From contig NC_085137.1 of NCBI RefSeq assembly GCF_035046485.1, positions 443,738,334-443,802,333 on the forward strand: a stretch of DNA of 64,000 nucleotides. Reading direction: 5' to 3'. The first letter of the stretch is position 1; the number at the start of each line of letters is the position of its first letter. This document shows positions 47,440-60,599 of this stretch, piece after piece. The notes beneath the pieces were generated by a model. That model saw only the letters and a program-made list of their open reading frames with translations. It was not told where the DNA came from and did no database searches. Made by a program: the position numbers and the translations under genes. The DNA comes from Aedes albopictus (lineage: Eukaryota > Arthropoda > Insecta > Diptera > Culicidae).

Positions 47440-50400
47440 TCACCATGGCTCTGGAAACTTCGTCAGAAATTGTTTCTGTAATTTCACTTTGAATTTCTTA
47501 CAGGGTGCGTCGCAAGATTCCTGCTGGAATTTCTGCTTCGAATTTTGCCCAGAGTTTCTTTAGGATTCTTCCCAAGTACTTCTCAAAGAGTTCTTCCCGA
47601 AATTCTGCCGATCGTTGTTTCTATCGGGATTTCACTAGTGGCTCACCGAGATTTTTCTGGAGTTCCTCGAGGAATTTGTCCAGGGATTTCTCTAGAGCTT
47701 TCTCAAGGGAGTTTTCCGTGATATCAACAAGAAATTCTACTATGACATCACTCAGAACTCGTTCAATGCTTTCTGTAACCTCAAGAATTACCCTTAACTG
47801 TTCAAAGAGAATATCTCCTCATGGCTACAGCAGTTCCTTACTAGGTTCTATTTAAAGTTCCTCTTTAAGTTCCCCAAAACGGTTCATTCCAGGAGGTTCT
47901 CCCAAAATTTCAGCAGGAGTTCGACGAGGGATTGTTTCACGCGATTACTAAAGGTTTGCCAGGCATTCCTTCAGGAGGTTTCCTGAGGTTAAGTCACTTG
48001 TTTCTCTCGGGAATCTCCTGGAAATTTTCGTGTGATGTCGCCAGAGCTGGTGCCGGAAGATTTTTAGACGTTTATTCTAGAGGATTCACTCGCGACTCCT
48101 CCAGGAGTTCCCCAGTGTTTTTTTTTTCTGGAGGTTCTCTAGGCGTTTCTGTTTTCCTTCAGAGTTTTCGATTCCAGCAGTTTTACTCCAGGAGTTCCTC
48201 ACGGGGTTCAACCCGGAGCTTTCAAGATGTTTTCCTGGGATTTCACTAGATATTTCTCCCAGGATTTTTGCAGGATTTTCTCGAGGGACTTTTAAGAGGT
48301 TTTCTCGTAACTGATCCAGGAGTTCCTCGTAAGACTTCTACTGAAGTTCCTTCCAGAATTTCTCTTAGCGGTTTCTTGGGACTTCTCCCAGTGTACCTCC
48401 CACAATTTCCACCAAGGTTGCTCACGGAATTTCTCCAGTCCTTCCTGAGATCATTCCAATGGTTCGTGGCGGGATATTTACTACAAAACTTTCGTGAGAT
48501 TTCTACAGACCGTATCATGATTTTTTTTTTCAGTAGTTTATCTCGAAGTTTCTCTCAAAGGATCACTCTGTATTTCTTTAGGAATATTTCCAATTATTTT
48601 TCCTGGAGGCTTCTAGAAGTTGCCCTGGAGTTTCTCTGAAAATTGCCCAAGGGGTTCAACCCAGGATTTCTCCCAGAGGATCTCCCGGGACTTTACTCGG
48701 TGTTTCTACCGATATTTCTACAGGGGATCGTCTGAAGATTTTTAAGAGAATTTTTCGAATTAACTGCAGGAGTACCTTGTGGAACGTTAAGTTCCTTCCA
48801 GTAGTTGTCGTACAGGTTTCTCGGATTTAAACAATGCGTTATTCCAACAGTTCTTAAGTGGAATTGTTTAAGATCTACTGCTGGATTTTTTGTTGGCGTT
48901 TCTCCTGCAGAATCTTATAGGAATTCATCTTGGGGTTTAAGCGTTTGTTCGTGGAGGTTTTCTCGGGACTTTACTCGGAGTTTCTCTGTGATATTACTTC
49001 AAGAGATCGTCCAAGGATTTTCGAAGATATTTCATGCAATTATTGAAGGTTTGTCGGAATTTTCTACAACCTCAAGATATCGTCGAGTGATTTCTCCTGA
49101 AGTTTTCTTCGGGGATAATGTCTAAAGAACCTTACCCGGATTTTTTCTTCAGAAATTTCTGTCAAGGTTTCTTCCAGAGAATCTCCTGGAATCTCAGTAA
49201 TTTTTCTGATTTTTACTGTTTTTTTTTCAGAAGTTTCTCCCGCTTTTTTTTACTAAATATTCTTCCGATGTTACACTCGGAATTTCCTCCAGAATTTCTT
49301 CCAGGATCTCTATTAGTTTCTTCCTGAATTCCACCCAGAGATACAAACTACCTCTCGGGTTTACTCCTAAGATTTCTCTTAGTTTCTGTGGGAATTCCTC
49401 AGGAAACTTCTCTGGTAGTTCCTTCCAGAACTTGAGGTTTCTCAGGATTTGCCAAAGCGTTGCTCCAATAGTTCCTCGGTTGTATTTTTTTAGTGCAACT
49501 TCCGGATGTTTTGTCGGAGCTTTTCCACAGAATACTCTCTGGATTCCTCCTGGAGTTTAATTGTTTATTCCTGGTTTTTTTCTCGAGATTCAACTCGGAG
49601 TTTCTCTATGATATTTCATCAAGAGCTCGTCCAGGGATTTTTGAAGATATTTCACGTTATTACTGCATTTTCTTCGGGATTTCTTCTAGTGTTTCTCTCA
49701 AGTTTTCTGGCGGCTTTCAAGAGTACTCATTGAGATTTTTTTCAGGTAGCCTTACCCGATTTTTGTCCGAAATTTCTCTCGAGGATTCTTCAAGAACAAC
49801 TCTCGACATTTCTACAGGAGCTTTTTCAGTAATTTTACCTGGAAGTTCTCCCGGGATCTCTGCAGAAGTTCTTCTTGAAATACCTCCTTAAGTTTCCTAT
49901 GGGATTGTTTCAAAAGTTTTTCCAGAATTGTACTAGATATTATTCGAGATTTGTTTCGAAGATCTTCGCGGGATCTCTCCTAGAGTTCTTCTCGGAATTT
50001 CCTTCACTATTTCTCTTCGTAGGATCTCTCCCCCAATACCTCCTGGGACAGTTTTCTTGGAATTTCTATCATAGTTCGTCCTAAAACGTGTCCAATATTT
50101 TTTCCGCGAATATCTACCGGAGCTCATAACGAAATTTCTCTCAGAAATTTAAGTGATGATCCTCCAGACCTTCTCCTGGTCCCTGGATATCTTTTTCCAG
50201 AAATAGCTTTTGGGTTTACTTCCAGAGGGTCTCTTGAGATTTTCCAGTAGTAATTCCAGTGATTTTTCCTGGAGGTTTCCCAGAAATTTCTGCAATACAG
50301 TTCTTCTAGCTATTATTTCAAAGATTTCTTCAATTTCTTCGATGGTTTGCTGAAGGATTCCTCCAGGAAATCCTTTCAGAAATTGTATAAAATAAACTTT

Positions 50401-52720
50401 TTTGAGAATTTATTCAGTATCTCTAGCAGTCCTTCCAAGGGCTTCTTCAGTAAGTCCTCCAAAGATCTCTCAAAAATTCATTCTGGGAATGCTTTCAAAA
50501 TTCCACAGGACCTTTTTCTGCAATATCTCCAGACATTTTAAAGAATTTTATTCAGAAAGCATCCTACGGATTTTCCCAGAAATCCCTCCAAAAACTTCTC
50601 AAGCATTTTCCCTGTAGAGTTCCTGCAGAAGTTTCTCATATTTTTTTCAGAAAATTAGGAAAGGAATGCAGGAATTGATCAAAAGACAACTTTACAAATT
50701 GTTTCAGGAATTTTCATCCAGGAAATCATGCAAAAAATCCCAAGAATTTATTCTCGGAGTTTCCAAAGGTATCTCCAGCAGTTCTTAAGGAAACTTTTGA
50801 AACAATCCTCTAGGACCGAACCGCAGGGACAAATTCTGAAAATTATTCTTTTAAGAATTTCTGCTGGAATCATTGAAGGAACTTCTCAAAGAATTCTTGA
50901 GATTTTCGTTTCTCAAAGAAACGCTAGGAAGAATTTCCAAAGCAATCCCTGTAGGATTTGTAAAAAAAATAGAAGAATTTCTGAAAAAAAAACTACATGG
51001 AAGAACTTTTGAAGAGAACCCCTTAAAGGAGGCATTTTTTAGGAACTTCCTGCAGAAATATCTGGTAGAGTTGCTAGAAAAAAATCATTGAGGGATTTAT
51101 AGGAAAATTCTAGGAGAAATACTCGGATGAAATTCTTGGAGGATTTTTTGAAAGTATTCCTGGAGAAATCTGTAGACCAATTTCTAAAAAAAAATCCTGT
51201 AGAAACGCATTGATCAGCGCCTATAAAAATTCCTCAAAAATTGAAATATTTGATATATTTCTTTAAAAAAAAGCAGTAAAAATTCCTAGGAAACATTTTT
51301 GATTAAATTTCTCAAAAAAGGAATCTCTGTACCAGCTCCTGTAGAAACCTCTGGAGGAATTTTTGGTGGATTTTCTGGGTGAAACCCTGAAGAAATTTTG
51401 ACACTTTCATGTGGGAAGGAATGCCTGGAGGAGAATCGGATGAATTTTCAAAATAATCCCAAAGCAATTTCTATAGTCTTTCCTTGTGGAAGGACGAAAT
51501 TTCCACAGAAAATCATGAGGGTATTTTTGAAGAAAGCCCTGCAGAAATTTCTTAAAGAATCAATGGATGAATTTCTGATGAAGCCTGTGTAAGTATTTTC
51601 AAAGAAATCCTCGGAGAAGTTTTTGAAAGAACGCTTGATTTTCTTATAAAATTAATGAAAGTATTTCTGAATGAATCCGTGGATGGTTTCCTGAAAGAAT
51701 TCTTGTACGGATTCTTGAAAAATCGAAGGATTTTTTAAAGAAACCCAAGTAAGCTTTTCTAGAAAAGCTTTTGTAAAAAAGGAACCTCTGCCAAAAATTC
51801 CGAAGGTAATTCAATGGGAAACTTTGAAGCGATCCATGAAAGATGTTTTTCCTGAAATTCTTCAGGATTTTGCGGGATGTTTGTTTTTCAGAGATTTATT
51901 CAAAATTCCCAACGAATTTTATAGCGGAATCTCCCTCCCGAGTTGACTTCGATTTTTTTTCTTCTGCAGTTCCTCGTTGGAGATTTCTCAGAATTCTTCT
52001 CAAAATATGGCCTTAAAGTCTTCCTGGCATTTCCAAGTGAGTTTTTACCTTTTCCTTAGGATGTCCGGATTTCCTTGCGAATGATGAAGGAATTTCAACT
52101 TCCTGATATTTTCCTTTTGAGTTCTTAGAGGAATCATGACAGAAAGCCTGGCATATGTTCTGGGACGAATATCCAAATGAACCCGAGTTAAAACACGGTT
52201 ACAGTTCAGAATCCGGATAAAATTCCAAGACAAATTTTTAAAATCGTAAGGAATATGTACATGGATACGTTCTTGCGAATGTATCTGGAAGTAATTCAAG
52301 AAGCAATTCCGATAGTAATTACCAAGAATAAACACATGAGGATTTCCTAATGGCACTCTTGCAGTGCCCTTGTATGTCTTTCCTGGAGAAATCCCAGATG
52401 CGAAGGAAAATCTTCGGTATGGGGTATATTTCAGGAAAAAAAATCTTCCCGAGAATTTGAAGAAAAATTCACGTGATGAAATACTGGAAGTACTCTGGGA
52501 ATGTTTCAGGTTAAATAGCGGAAGAATATTCAGGTTTAGTCCCGGAAGGAATCTCAATTGCGAAAAAATTAAAACACAGACTGTCTGTGGCTTATGGGAA
52601 TGTCCCGCAAATTTCCTAAGATAAATATGACGGAAAAAGCTCAAATATAATACAAAAGCAATTCTGAGATTTTGGAGAAATTCTAAGAGAACTTGCAGAA
52701 GGGTTTTCGGACTCTGGAAC
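47440..52720. repeat. long degenerate AATTCC-type minisatellite block
   Basis: About 5.3 kb of heavily diverged units, mostly plus sense (TTTCTCCAGGATTTCT) to about 50.6 kb and increasingly complementary sense (GGAAGAATTTC, GAGAAATTCT) afterwards. This repeats the facing-array layout of the 35-39 kb unit, but no CAGGGAT-type ends are found. The frames inside are artefacts of the repeat. Confidence 0.65.
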
Positions 52721-52739
52721 TCTAGTCTGAACTAATCAC

Positions 52740-52970
52740 TTAAGAAAATCATATTTTTTTTATCTAATTCCCGTCTATTCTTACCAAAAATGGTCGAGTT
52801 TATTCTTGCAACTCGCCTCATGGCGCATGGCAAATTTGGTATCAATTACTAATTTATAAATTACCTTTCATATTATGAACACAAATATTGTGGAAGAACT
52901 GCACTTTCCCTAATATAATAAGATTGAATAATTGTCCCTCGATTTCTGCTTCTATTAAGTCCACGTCGTT
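52740..52970. repeat. inverted partner of 43300-43480
   Basis: Shares AATTTGGTATCAATTACTAA and the TTTATTCTTG...CGCCT block with the 43.3 kb copy, in opposite orientation. Confidence 0.55.
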
Positions 52971-53219
52971 TTCGGCACAACCTGAATTCAATTCCCGGCA
53001 CGTGTTCTACGTGGCACTATGGTACATACGATGATCAAAAATTATGATTTAAACGTTGGTTTTTATTCGAATAGTCGGCCTTTCCTAGGAGGTAGGTTAT
53101 GTCCAAGAACACACTAGTTTACACAGTAGGTTAAGCTTGTAATCTATTTGCAGAAGTGGTAATAATGATCAAGTGAAACGTCAAGTCAAACCCATCTAGA
53201 TAAAAGTCCCATTCTCACA

Positions 53220-54000
53220 ACTTCCTCCTCGAGAGGAGAAAGTCTTCCGAGATTCTATGAAACATCCCATGCGACAATCATCCTCCTCAACAAAATCACG
53301 ATCCTCCAATAACCTGCACATGTCACACGACCGAAATGTCACCACAGGCCCGCTTCGTGCGCAGCCTTGTTTTCAATAGTTCTTTGTTTACAAACAATCT
53401 CCTACCCTAGTACATCCAACACCTCCAATCATCACCCGACCGACCAAACCATCATCACCACTAGAAACCCAATTTCCCATCGCCGCACGCGAGGAATCCA
53501 ACGGATGCTTCCGCATCGTCGTCGGGAAGGCGGAGGTTGCGCTGCGCGGAAGAAAGCGCGCTTACACGAAATTCGATTCTCCGACATTTTCCGCAACGAT
53601 GTTTATTTGTTTGCTTATTTTCATTCCCGCCTTCGGCGCACACCCGCACCTCAACACCATGATCACTACGTTGAGTTGTTGATCGCCTTCAACCACCGAT
53701 CATCATTCCGCCCCCTTTCGTCTTTGTGTGCATAAGGGAGGTAGGTGGCGCGGCGTGGAGTGAAGTCGAGCTACCCCGATCGAGCAGCTGCAGCTCAGCT
53801 GACTGGCGAATGATTGTATGTAGTGGGTGGCAAAATTATAAACAAACCACTCGCTCGAGCAAGCCGAGCGCAGTAGGCGACGCTGACGACGACGCGGTAT
53901 GCCGCGAACTTCACACTCAATCAAATGCGCGTTCCTCTGCGATGATGGGTTCCCCTCTCGACTCGACTCGATCCGTTGAACAATGAGTATTTTCTTAACA
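53220..54000. promoter_or_regulatory. CpG-rich non-repetitive island
   Basis: GC-richer block with AGCTGCAGCTCAGCTGACTG and other E-box-like CAGCTG motifs; a 122-codon plus frame (53367-53735) shows no domain. Possible enhancer or non-coding exon. Confidence 0.35.
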
Positions 54001-54275
54001 CCGACCTAACATAGACGCCAAACGGCAAAACTTTACGATCAAGCAAAGCTGCATTCAACAAAAAAAATGATGCCTTAAGTTTGTGAGAAGAACACTTTTA
54101 GTTTGTTTACTTTATTACTTCCCTTTTTTCTCCCTTTTGAATTTTGCTTTGGATACACTGTAAGAAAAATTGTTTGAGATATGTGAATAAAAACAAGTAA
54201 CTCAATAAATAGCGTCTCTAAACTTTGAGCAGGATTAAAATTGAAGCACTGTAATGAAGATGAGTACCATTTCCC

Positions 54276-55812
54276 TACAGGGGACCGGAACCCATGTTAA
54301 GCAAAGTGCTCTAATTTCTTCCATCGAAAAACAAAGCCAATAAGCGCCATTTGTATTTTCTTTTAGTCAAGAGTGAGCATTTATGATAACAAAAAGGCGA
54401 AAACAATCCCGCTTCAATCGGCTGTTTTTGGAATAGGAGTAACACGGGCATAGGCTGAAAATGGTACTCATACTCTGTATGTGAGTCATTGAACTGAAAA
54501 CCATTGCATTTGCATTGCATCTAAAACTGGTTTCTTTTGAAATTCCACCAATCTTCTAGGTATTTTAGAAATGCATTTTTTAGCACAACTTCCTTTGAAG
54601 AATCGCAAAATTTTGGAAAATTTACCCACAAAAGACATACATTTTGATAATTTTTTGAGGATTACCTTTATTGTAGGACAAGACCGGCCCACATTTGTAT
54701 GGCGAGAAAGAAAAGTTGGAAAAATTCACGGGGCACCCTCTAGAATCGTGCCTTTGGATGAGAAGAACAATTTGTGAAAGATTCAGCTCAATCGGTTTAA
54801 AACTGAGCTGGCGCAAATGAGTTGAAAGTTAGTATGGGATTTGCAGTCCAAATATATGGGAAATAGGATGACCTACAGCCTCTCACTCAGTACGCCGGTT
54901 CAGCGAGTACGATTTAGCTCAGAATTGAATGACTGGTAGTTGATACCCTAAAGAACAACTTCGTAGAAGACCATATCATGATTAAACTTAATTTAGTTGC
55001 GGTTTCAGCTAACGAAAGCAGGATGAGGACATCTTCCCCTGTTTACTCTCGGTTGTTACATGGAGCACGTGTTTGTCGATCGAAGCTCGCGCGCTACATC
55101 ATAGGCAGATATGTAATTCTTCATTTTTTCGATACAAGCCCACGTGCGTGAGCAATTGAAATGAAGGACAACATAGCCGCCTATGATGTAGAGCGCAAGT
55201 TTCGATTAGCAAACACGTGCTGCATGTAACAACCGAGAGTAAACAGGGGAAGATGTCCTCATCCTGCTTTCGTTAGCTGAAACCGCAACTAAATTAAGTT
55301 TAATCATGATATGGTATTCTACAAAGTTGTTCTTTAGGGCATCAGCTATTATTTTTTCAATTATGAGCCAAATCAAACTCTTTCAACCAGCGCGCTGAAT
55401 AAGAGACTGGAGATCATCAAATTTCCCATATATTTGGACTGAAGATCCCATGCAAACCTTCAACTCATTTGCGCCAGCTCAGTTTTAAACCGATTGAGCT
55501 TAAACTTTCACAGATTGCTCTTCTCATCCAAAGACACGATTCTAGAGGGTGCCCCGTGGAATTTTCCGACATTTTTGTATTTGGGCCAGTCTAGCAGGGC
55601 ATGCGCACCCTTCTTTATCATATAACCCTATGTTTATAATACTTCAGAACAGACGACTCAGACAGATTGTGTTTGTGCTTTTTGTTATGTTAGCTCATTC
55701 CTCACAAAAAAAAAAAACACAAAAAATAAAAAATAAAAAATAGTGCTTATTTGCGTCGTTTTTTATATGAAATGGGAGCACTTTTCTTAACATGGGTTCC
55801 GTTTCCCTAATA
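54276..55812. mobile_element. 1.5-kb foldback element
   Basis: From the ends (GGAACCCATGTTAAG with GTGCTC... on both sides) to the centre near 55142, left and right halves are largely inverse copies. The inner 54670-55106 and 55179-55615 match closely: AACTGAGCTGGCGCAAATGA, GGGGAAGATGTCCTCATCC and ACATCATAGGC each face their inverse. The left outer part has extra sequence of about 200 bp. TTTCCCTA occurs at both ends. The frames in the arms are not supported as genes. The termini resemble the MITE at 13287-13505. Confidence 0.7.
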
Positions 55813-56374
55813 ATAACAAAAAGTGATACGATAATTTCATCTTGGTATTGCTGTGAGATATTATTCTCTCATTTCCCAATAGTTTTTTTTATTCGTGAAA
55901 AGTTTTAGAGCGTTCCATGTTTCACCTGATGATTAAAGAAGCATTAATATTTTCTCTACGTTCTCTTAAAATTTTCTCGAGTCACGTTCCTGATTCCAAG
56001 TTGGTGATCAATTGCTAGTGTTTTTTTTAATGTTGTATAAAGCTGAAATGTTGTCAACTTTACAGCTACATATGTACAGCATTGCGCTTAGGAAGTTGTA
56101 GAACACGACATAGGATAATTGAGAAAATCGCTTATTTCATTAAATTTTTGCATCCTCGAAACTTTTTTCTCAATAACTTCTAGGATTTACGTTTCTTCTC
56201 TGTGTCTTTGAGTTACCTTGAAACCATTACCAAGTTATGTTTTTGAATTTTTACCTGTATTTTGTCTGGCATTGCTATTGAAAGTCTCATACAAATAAAT
56301 TTGGTAAAGAAAATTGGTAGTTTAAAAAAAACACTTTTTTCTCTAATAAAAAAAAATATAGGTTTGAAGAACTT
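55813..56374. other. AT-rich spacer
   Basis: Nothing recognised. Confidence 0.4.
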
Positions 56375-56379
56375 TTATG

Positions 56380-56560
56380 ATTATTTTATTTATTTTTTCT
56401 ATCTGTATGAACAAGATTCTTAGATCGAGGCTAGTTCATTTCGGGACTCACAGCTATACCATCCCCACAACTCACGTTTGTGAGTATGTCGGGAGTGGGA
56501 TTTCGTTCTAGGTGTCGGCATGATAGTTACAGACTTTAACCATTCGCACCACTTGTTAGG
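56380..56560 (-). repeat. decayed tRNA-headed SINE
   Basis: Related to the copy at 41838-41962: the minus strand has CACTCCCGACATACTCACAA and AACTAGCCTCGATCTAAG in the same order, with a damaged B box (GAACGAAATCCCACTCCCG). Confidence 0.6.
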
Positions 56561-56818
56561 CGTAAAATATATAAAAGTTATAAAGAACTAAAACAAAAAA
56601 AAAAATATTACAAACGATTTGAATAATTTTCTTGTACTACAATTGAGCCAACATCTGGCGGAATGGTTTATAAGATATCAGAAATCTTGGTCTAGCTTGA
56701 AAAACTTGAGTGTGCTAGATACCCCCAAGGACAGTTAAAATGGTATATTCAAAGATAACACATAAAAAATGCCAAAAATATAAATTTATTATGTTTTTGG
56801 GCTCATTTGTCAGTGCTT

Positions 56819-57742
56819 TAGGGGAACTGGGGGTAAGACGCCCACGTTAAGGAAGAGTCCAATTTTAATCACGAAACACTTCATAATACACACTTTTTTG
56901 GCACAAACATGAAGCATCAACATGTTTCTTTCCAAATGGAAGAAACCATAAACCAGTGTTATGTTTTACTACAAAAAAATTTAAATTTGAAAAAAAGTTT
57001 GATTTTCAGAATTTTTGCTTTAATGCGGGGTAAAACGCGCCACTAGCCACAGCTAACGCCAGGATGCCAATTTGTGTAAATATACTTGCGCGCCTGATTT
57101 ATTGTCAACTGCTATTGTTCGAGAATGGTATACAGTCATTACATAATTATGGATCACCTGTAATTATGGGTCAATTCCATGAAAACGTCATAATGAGCTG
57201 TTTTATCAATAATTACTACAAAATGACGCATGGCTGTGTGTTTAGTGAACTTATTTATAGTAAAAACGTGCTGTTGCTTGGTTCCAACTTGTGTTCTATA
57301 TAATTTGTGCCAGAATTTGGATCTAAATGGCTATTTTAATGTAAATAACTAGGGGTGGGCATTTTACCCCACACATGCCTCAGAAGTTTGGACCCTTGTA
57401 AGAAAGTTGTAAGGGTCAAATTCTATACTTTTTCCGCTTGGTACACAAATAATAGGAGTGTGCAAAACAGTTTGTGGGGATAGCGAGAAAAAAATCTTTT
57501 AAATGATGTAAAAAAGTGCATACATTTGACAGGCTAAAATTACATCAAAAGTAACCAAAATCTTTTTTCGAAGTTTTTGTACAATTTTTTTTAGTAAAAA
57601 TATGAAAACTCAAATGTAAAGAAACATTTTTATACTTATTTTAGCGATTGCAATTGAAAAAAGTACTGAAAATAACGTGGTTTGCCTAAAACATGGGTGG
57701 CGCAACTTGCCCCCTATGGGCGTTATGGCCGCAGTTCCCCTA
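56819..57742. mobile_element. 924-bp element with TAGGGGAACTG ends
   Basis: The left end TAGGGGAACTGGGGGTAAGA and right end (minus strand) TAGGGGAACTGCGGCCATAA are inverted. CTT flanks both sides, giving a 3-bp duplication, or TA if the first bases belong to the target. The interior is AT-rich and non-coding. It is a non-autonomous DNA element; the superfamily (PIF/Harbinger or Tc1/mariner) depends on which duplication is real. Confidence 0.65.
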
Positions 57743-57949
57743 CTTGATTTACGCGATTTTTTTGTTTTTTTTTTTTGTTGTGGCAGAATCCCTAGATGAA
57801 CCCTTTCCAAACCTGGCAACTGTTACCCCCTAGTCAGTTGTTGAACTCTCTTTTCGTAGAACAAACAAGGTGAGCTGGCAACTGTTCCGAGAATCATGGA
57901 AGCAAGTTTGGAAAACTATTTCTCGCTGGTAGAGCTTCTAGAAACTTCT
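57743..57949. other. short spacer
   Basis: Nothing recognised. Confidence 0.4.
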
Positions 57950-58800
57950 AATGTTCCTCCAGGTATTTCTTCATGGATACATGTAGAATGTAGATTTTTT
58001 CCGGGATATTCTTTTAACTGGTGAGATTCCTTCAACAGTTCTTTTTTGGATTAGCCTAAATGTTCCTTAATAAATTCTTTTTGGTCTTCCTTAGGGGATT
58101 CCTTCAGGAATCCACCACGAATCGGAACTCGCTAAGAAAACCATTCTGGGTTTTGATTAAGACGATCTCTCAAAATTCCTCCAAAAATTGCATTCCATGT
58201 TCACCAAAATATTCCTTTTTAAATTCCTAGAGAAGTTCCTCAGATTCTGCAGAATATTATACGGAAATTCTTCCAGGACTTTTATGTGGGATTTTTAAAA
58301 AAGTCTAATATTTCATCAGGACTGCCTTTTGCGATTCGTCAAAGAGTTTCTTCTGGTATTTTTCTATGAAATCCTTCTGGGACTCATCCAAACATTTATC
58401 ACTTTATTGTTCTTTGGAATTTCTGCAGGATTTCTTACATACTTTCCTCCATGAGTTTCTTCTGGAAAATTTTCGGGAGTTCATTCTAGGAATTCTCGTG
58501 GAGTTGCATTTCGGAATTCTCTTGGAGTTTATTCTAGGAATTCTCAAGCAGTTTTTTCTGAAAATCCTCCAGAAGTTGCTTCTGGGAGCGCCCCTGCTGT
58601 TTTTTTTAATAAAAAATTTTCAGGAGTCTTACACATGAACTTTCTGAAACTCCCTTAGTAGTTCTTTGTGGGAATACTTTAGAAGTACTTATAGAAATCC
58701 TGCAGGAGTTCTTACCATCCTCCAAGAGTTTCTTGTGAAAACCTTCAGTATTGATAGGATTTTTTTTCTGAGAATCCTTCAGCAGCTTCTGAAAGAAGCT
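57950..58800. repeat. degenerate AATTCC-type minisatellite
   Basis: Units such as TTCTAGGAATTCTCGTGGAG; a 90-codon frame at 58366-58638 reads repetitive Phe/Leu/Glu and is not a gene. Confidence 0.6.
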
Positions 58801-59936
58801 CTGGATTTATTTCCTGAATCCTGAACTCCACTTTCCTACTTACAATGATAGCTAAATAACAGCTTATCCAGCCAAAATTTTCAAAATCTATGTTAAGAGT
58901 GGTTTATTCTTCTATTGTGCAGCAATAATGTTTGTTGGGTTTTGTTTTACCTCAAGGAACTAACTTCTCGCAAAGTAAACTTCTATATTCCTAAAAAGAA
59001 TTTCTGCAGGATTTCCTGTAGAAATTCTCAAATGAAAACTTAAGCAGTCATTTGTAAGCCTTTTGAAAGGTAAAATTTCTGGCAGGAGTTACTCAAGCAA
59101 TCCTAGACGGCCTTTATGACATTATCATATCTGAGAGCTCACAAGAATTACCTTTATTTGCAGTTTTTTTTTCCCAAAACTCTCTAAGATGTGCTATCAC
59201 TGATTCTATCTGGTTTTGGTAATTGCCACAATTGTAGTCTCAAATAGACACTCTACCTTAAATACTTGTAGGTTTTTTTTTAATCCTTACTATAAATATA
59301 TGTATCATTGGCAAAGAAAGCTTAGAATTGCACAGGGATTTCACCAGGTTCTTTTTTTATCTTTTTCAGAACTTTACTCGGAAATGCTCTTGATTTTTTT
59401 TTTTCAATTATTATTCCATGTTTTCCTTTGAAAATTAAAAAAAAATATCTCGAAAACGCAGAAAAAATGACATTTTAGGTTTATCTGTTAGAAACGATTT
59501 TATTAAACTAGAATGTACCAGAAAAAAGCAAGAAAATTCAATAAAGGCGAAACTTAGACCATTTCATCATTTTTTTTTGTTTTTTTTTATTTTTGAAACT
59601 AGTTTTAATATTCATTAGAAGAAAGGGTTCAGGTAAATCCAGATTAATTTTATGATGAAAAATATATTTCAGTTTTGCAGGAAACATTTTTTTTTTTGAA
59701 ATTTCGTTCAAAATTGGTTTCTGTAAAACTTCTTTTTTCACCAGAAAAAAAAATTAAATACATTGGTCCATCCTCTAAACGTGTATGGACACCGAATTTT
59801 AAAAATTTGCCTGATTATTTAACCTTTACGTACCCGAACCCCGACAACTCATTTTCAAAATTCGTCAATTTTTATCCGATTTTTTAGAAGTCGCCCTCAA
59901 TCGATCATAATTGGTGCTAGTTTACTATGCTCAAGT
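58801..59936. other. AT-rich spacer with T-homopolymers
   Basis: No gene or clear repeat boundary; several poly(T) and poly(A) runs. Confidence 0.4.
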
Positions 59937-59993
59937 GGCCACAAAATCTCCGGAACCATACCGGAGATATTCCGGATTGTGTTGGGGTCATGG

Positions 59994-60520
59994 GGTTGCC
60001 AAAATGGCTAAAAGTTATTATTTCGTGTGTTGTTGTGTATGAACCATCGATTTTCAGCGAAATTGTTGTTGCGAACAGTGAAGCACAACTGCGATAACTA
60101 GATTTGAATAAGTTGACCCACCCGGATCCCCGTGACAGGTTCCGTGGGGCCTCGTTGAGGACACTTCTGGTTTTCAACCTAAACATGCATGTCACACGGC
60201 AATCTTCGTGATTTTGAATGAATGAGTCGGAAACGATAGACTAAAGTCTGTATCAACTAATATGGCCACTTTGGAACATCTAGCACAGGTTCCACGGGGG
60301 TGTCTTCGGGGACATTTCTAGGTTGCAAGCAAAATATGCCATGCGACGTATCTTTTTTTATGATTTCGAGAGAATGGGGCAGAAAAATTTGACTGAAATA
60401 TGTGACAACTGATGTGGCCGCTCCTGAACACCTGGAACAGCTTCCGCGGGGGCCTCTCAAACATAATAACATACGAAATAATCACTTTTAGCCATTTGGT
60501 AATTCAGACCCCTCCTCCAC
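59994..60520. repeat. tandem repeat of about 150 bp framed by inverted ends
   Basis: CAGGTTCCGTGGGGCC (about 60137), CAGGTTCCACGGGGGTG (about 60285) and CAGCTTCCGCGGGGGCC (about 60438) mark units spaced 148 and 153 bp. The stretch is bounded by inverted sequence: CCAAAATGGCTAAAAGTTAT at the left and the inverse of CCAAATGGCTAAAAGTGATT at the right, each continuing as TATTTCGTRTGTT. A tandem array inside terminal inverted repeats echoes the 35-39 kb unit. Confidence 0.65.
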
Positions 60521-60599
60521 CTCCTGACCCCAGTGCAATATTACATATTGCATTACATTCCGGATATTACATGGCTACATCAGTATAATACACAAATCA

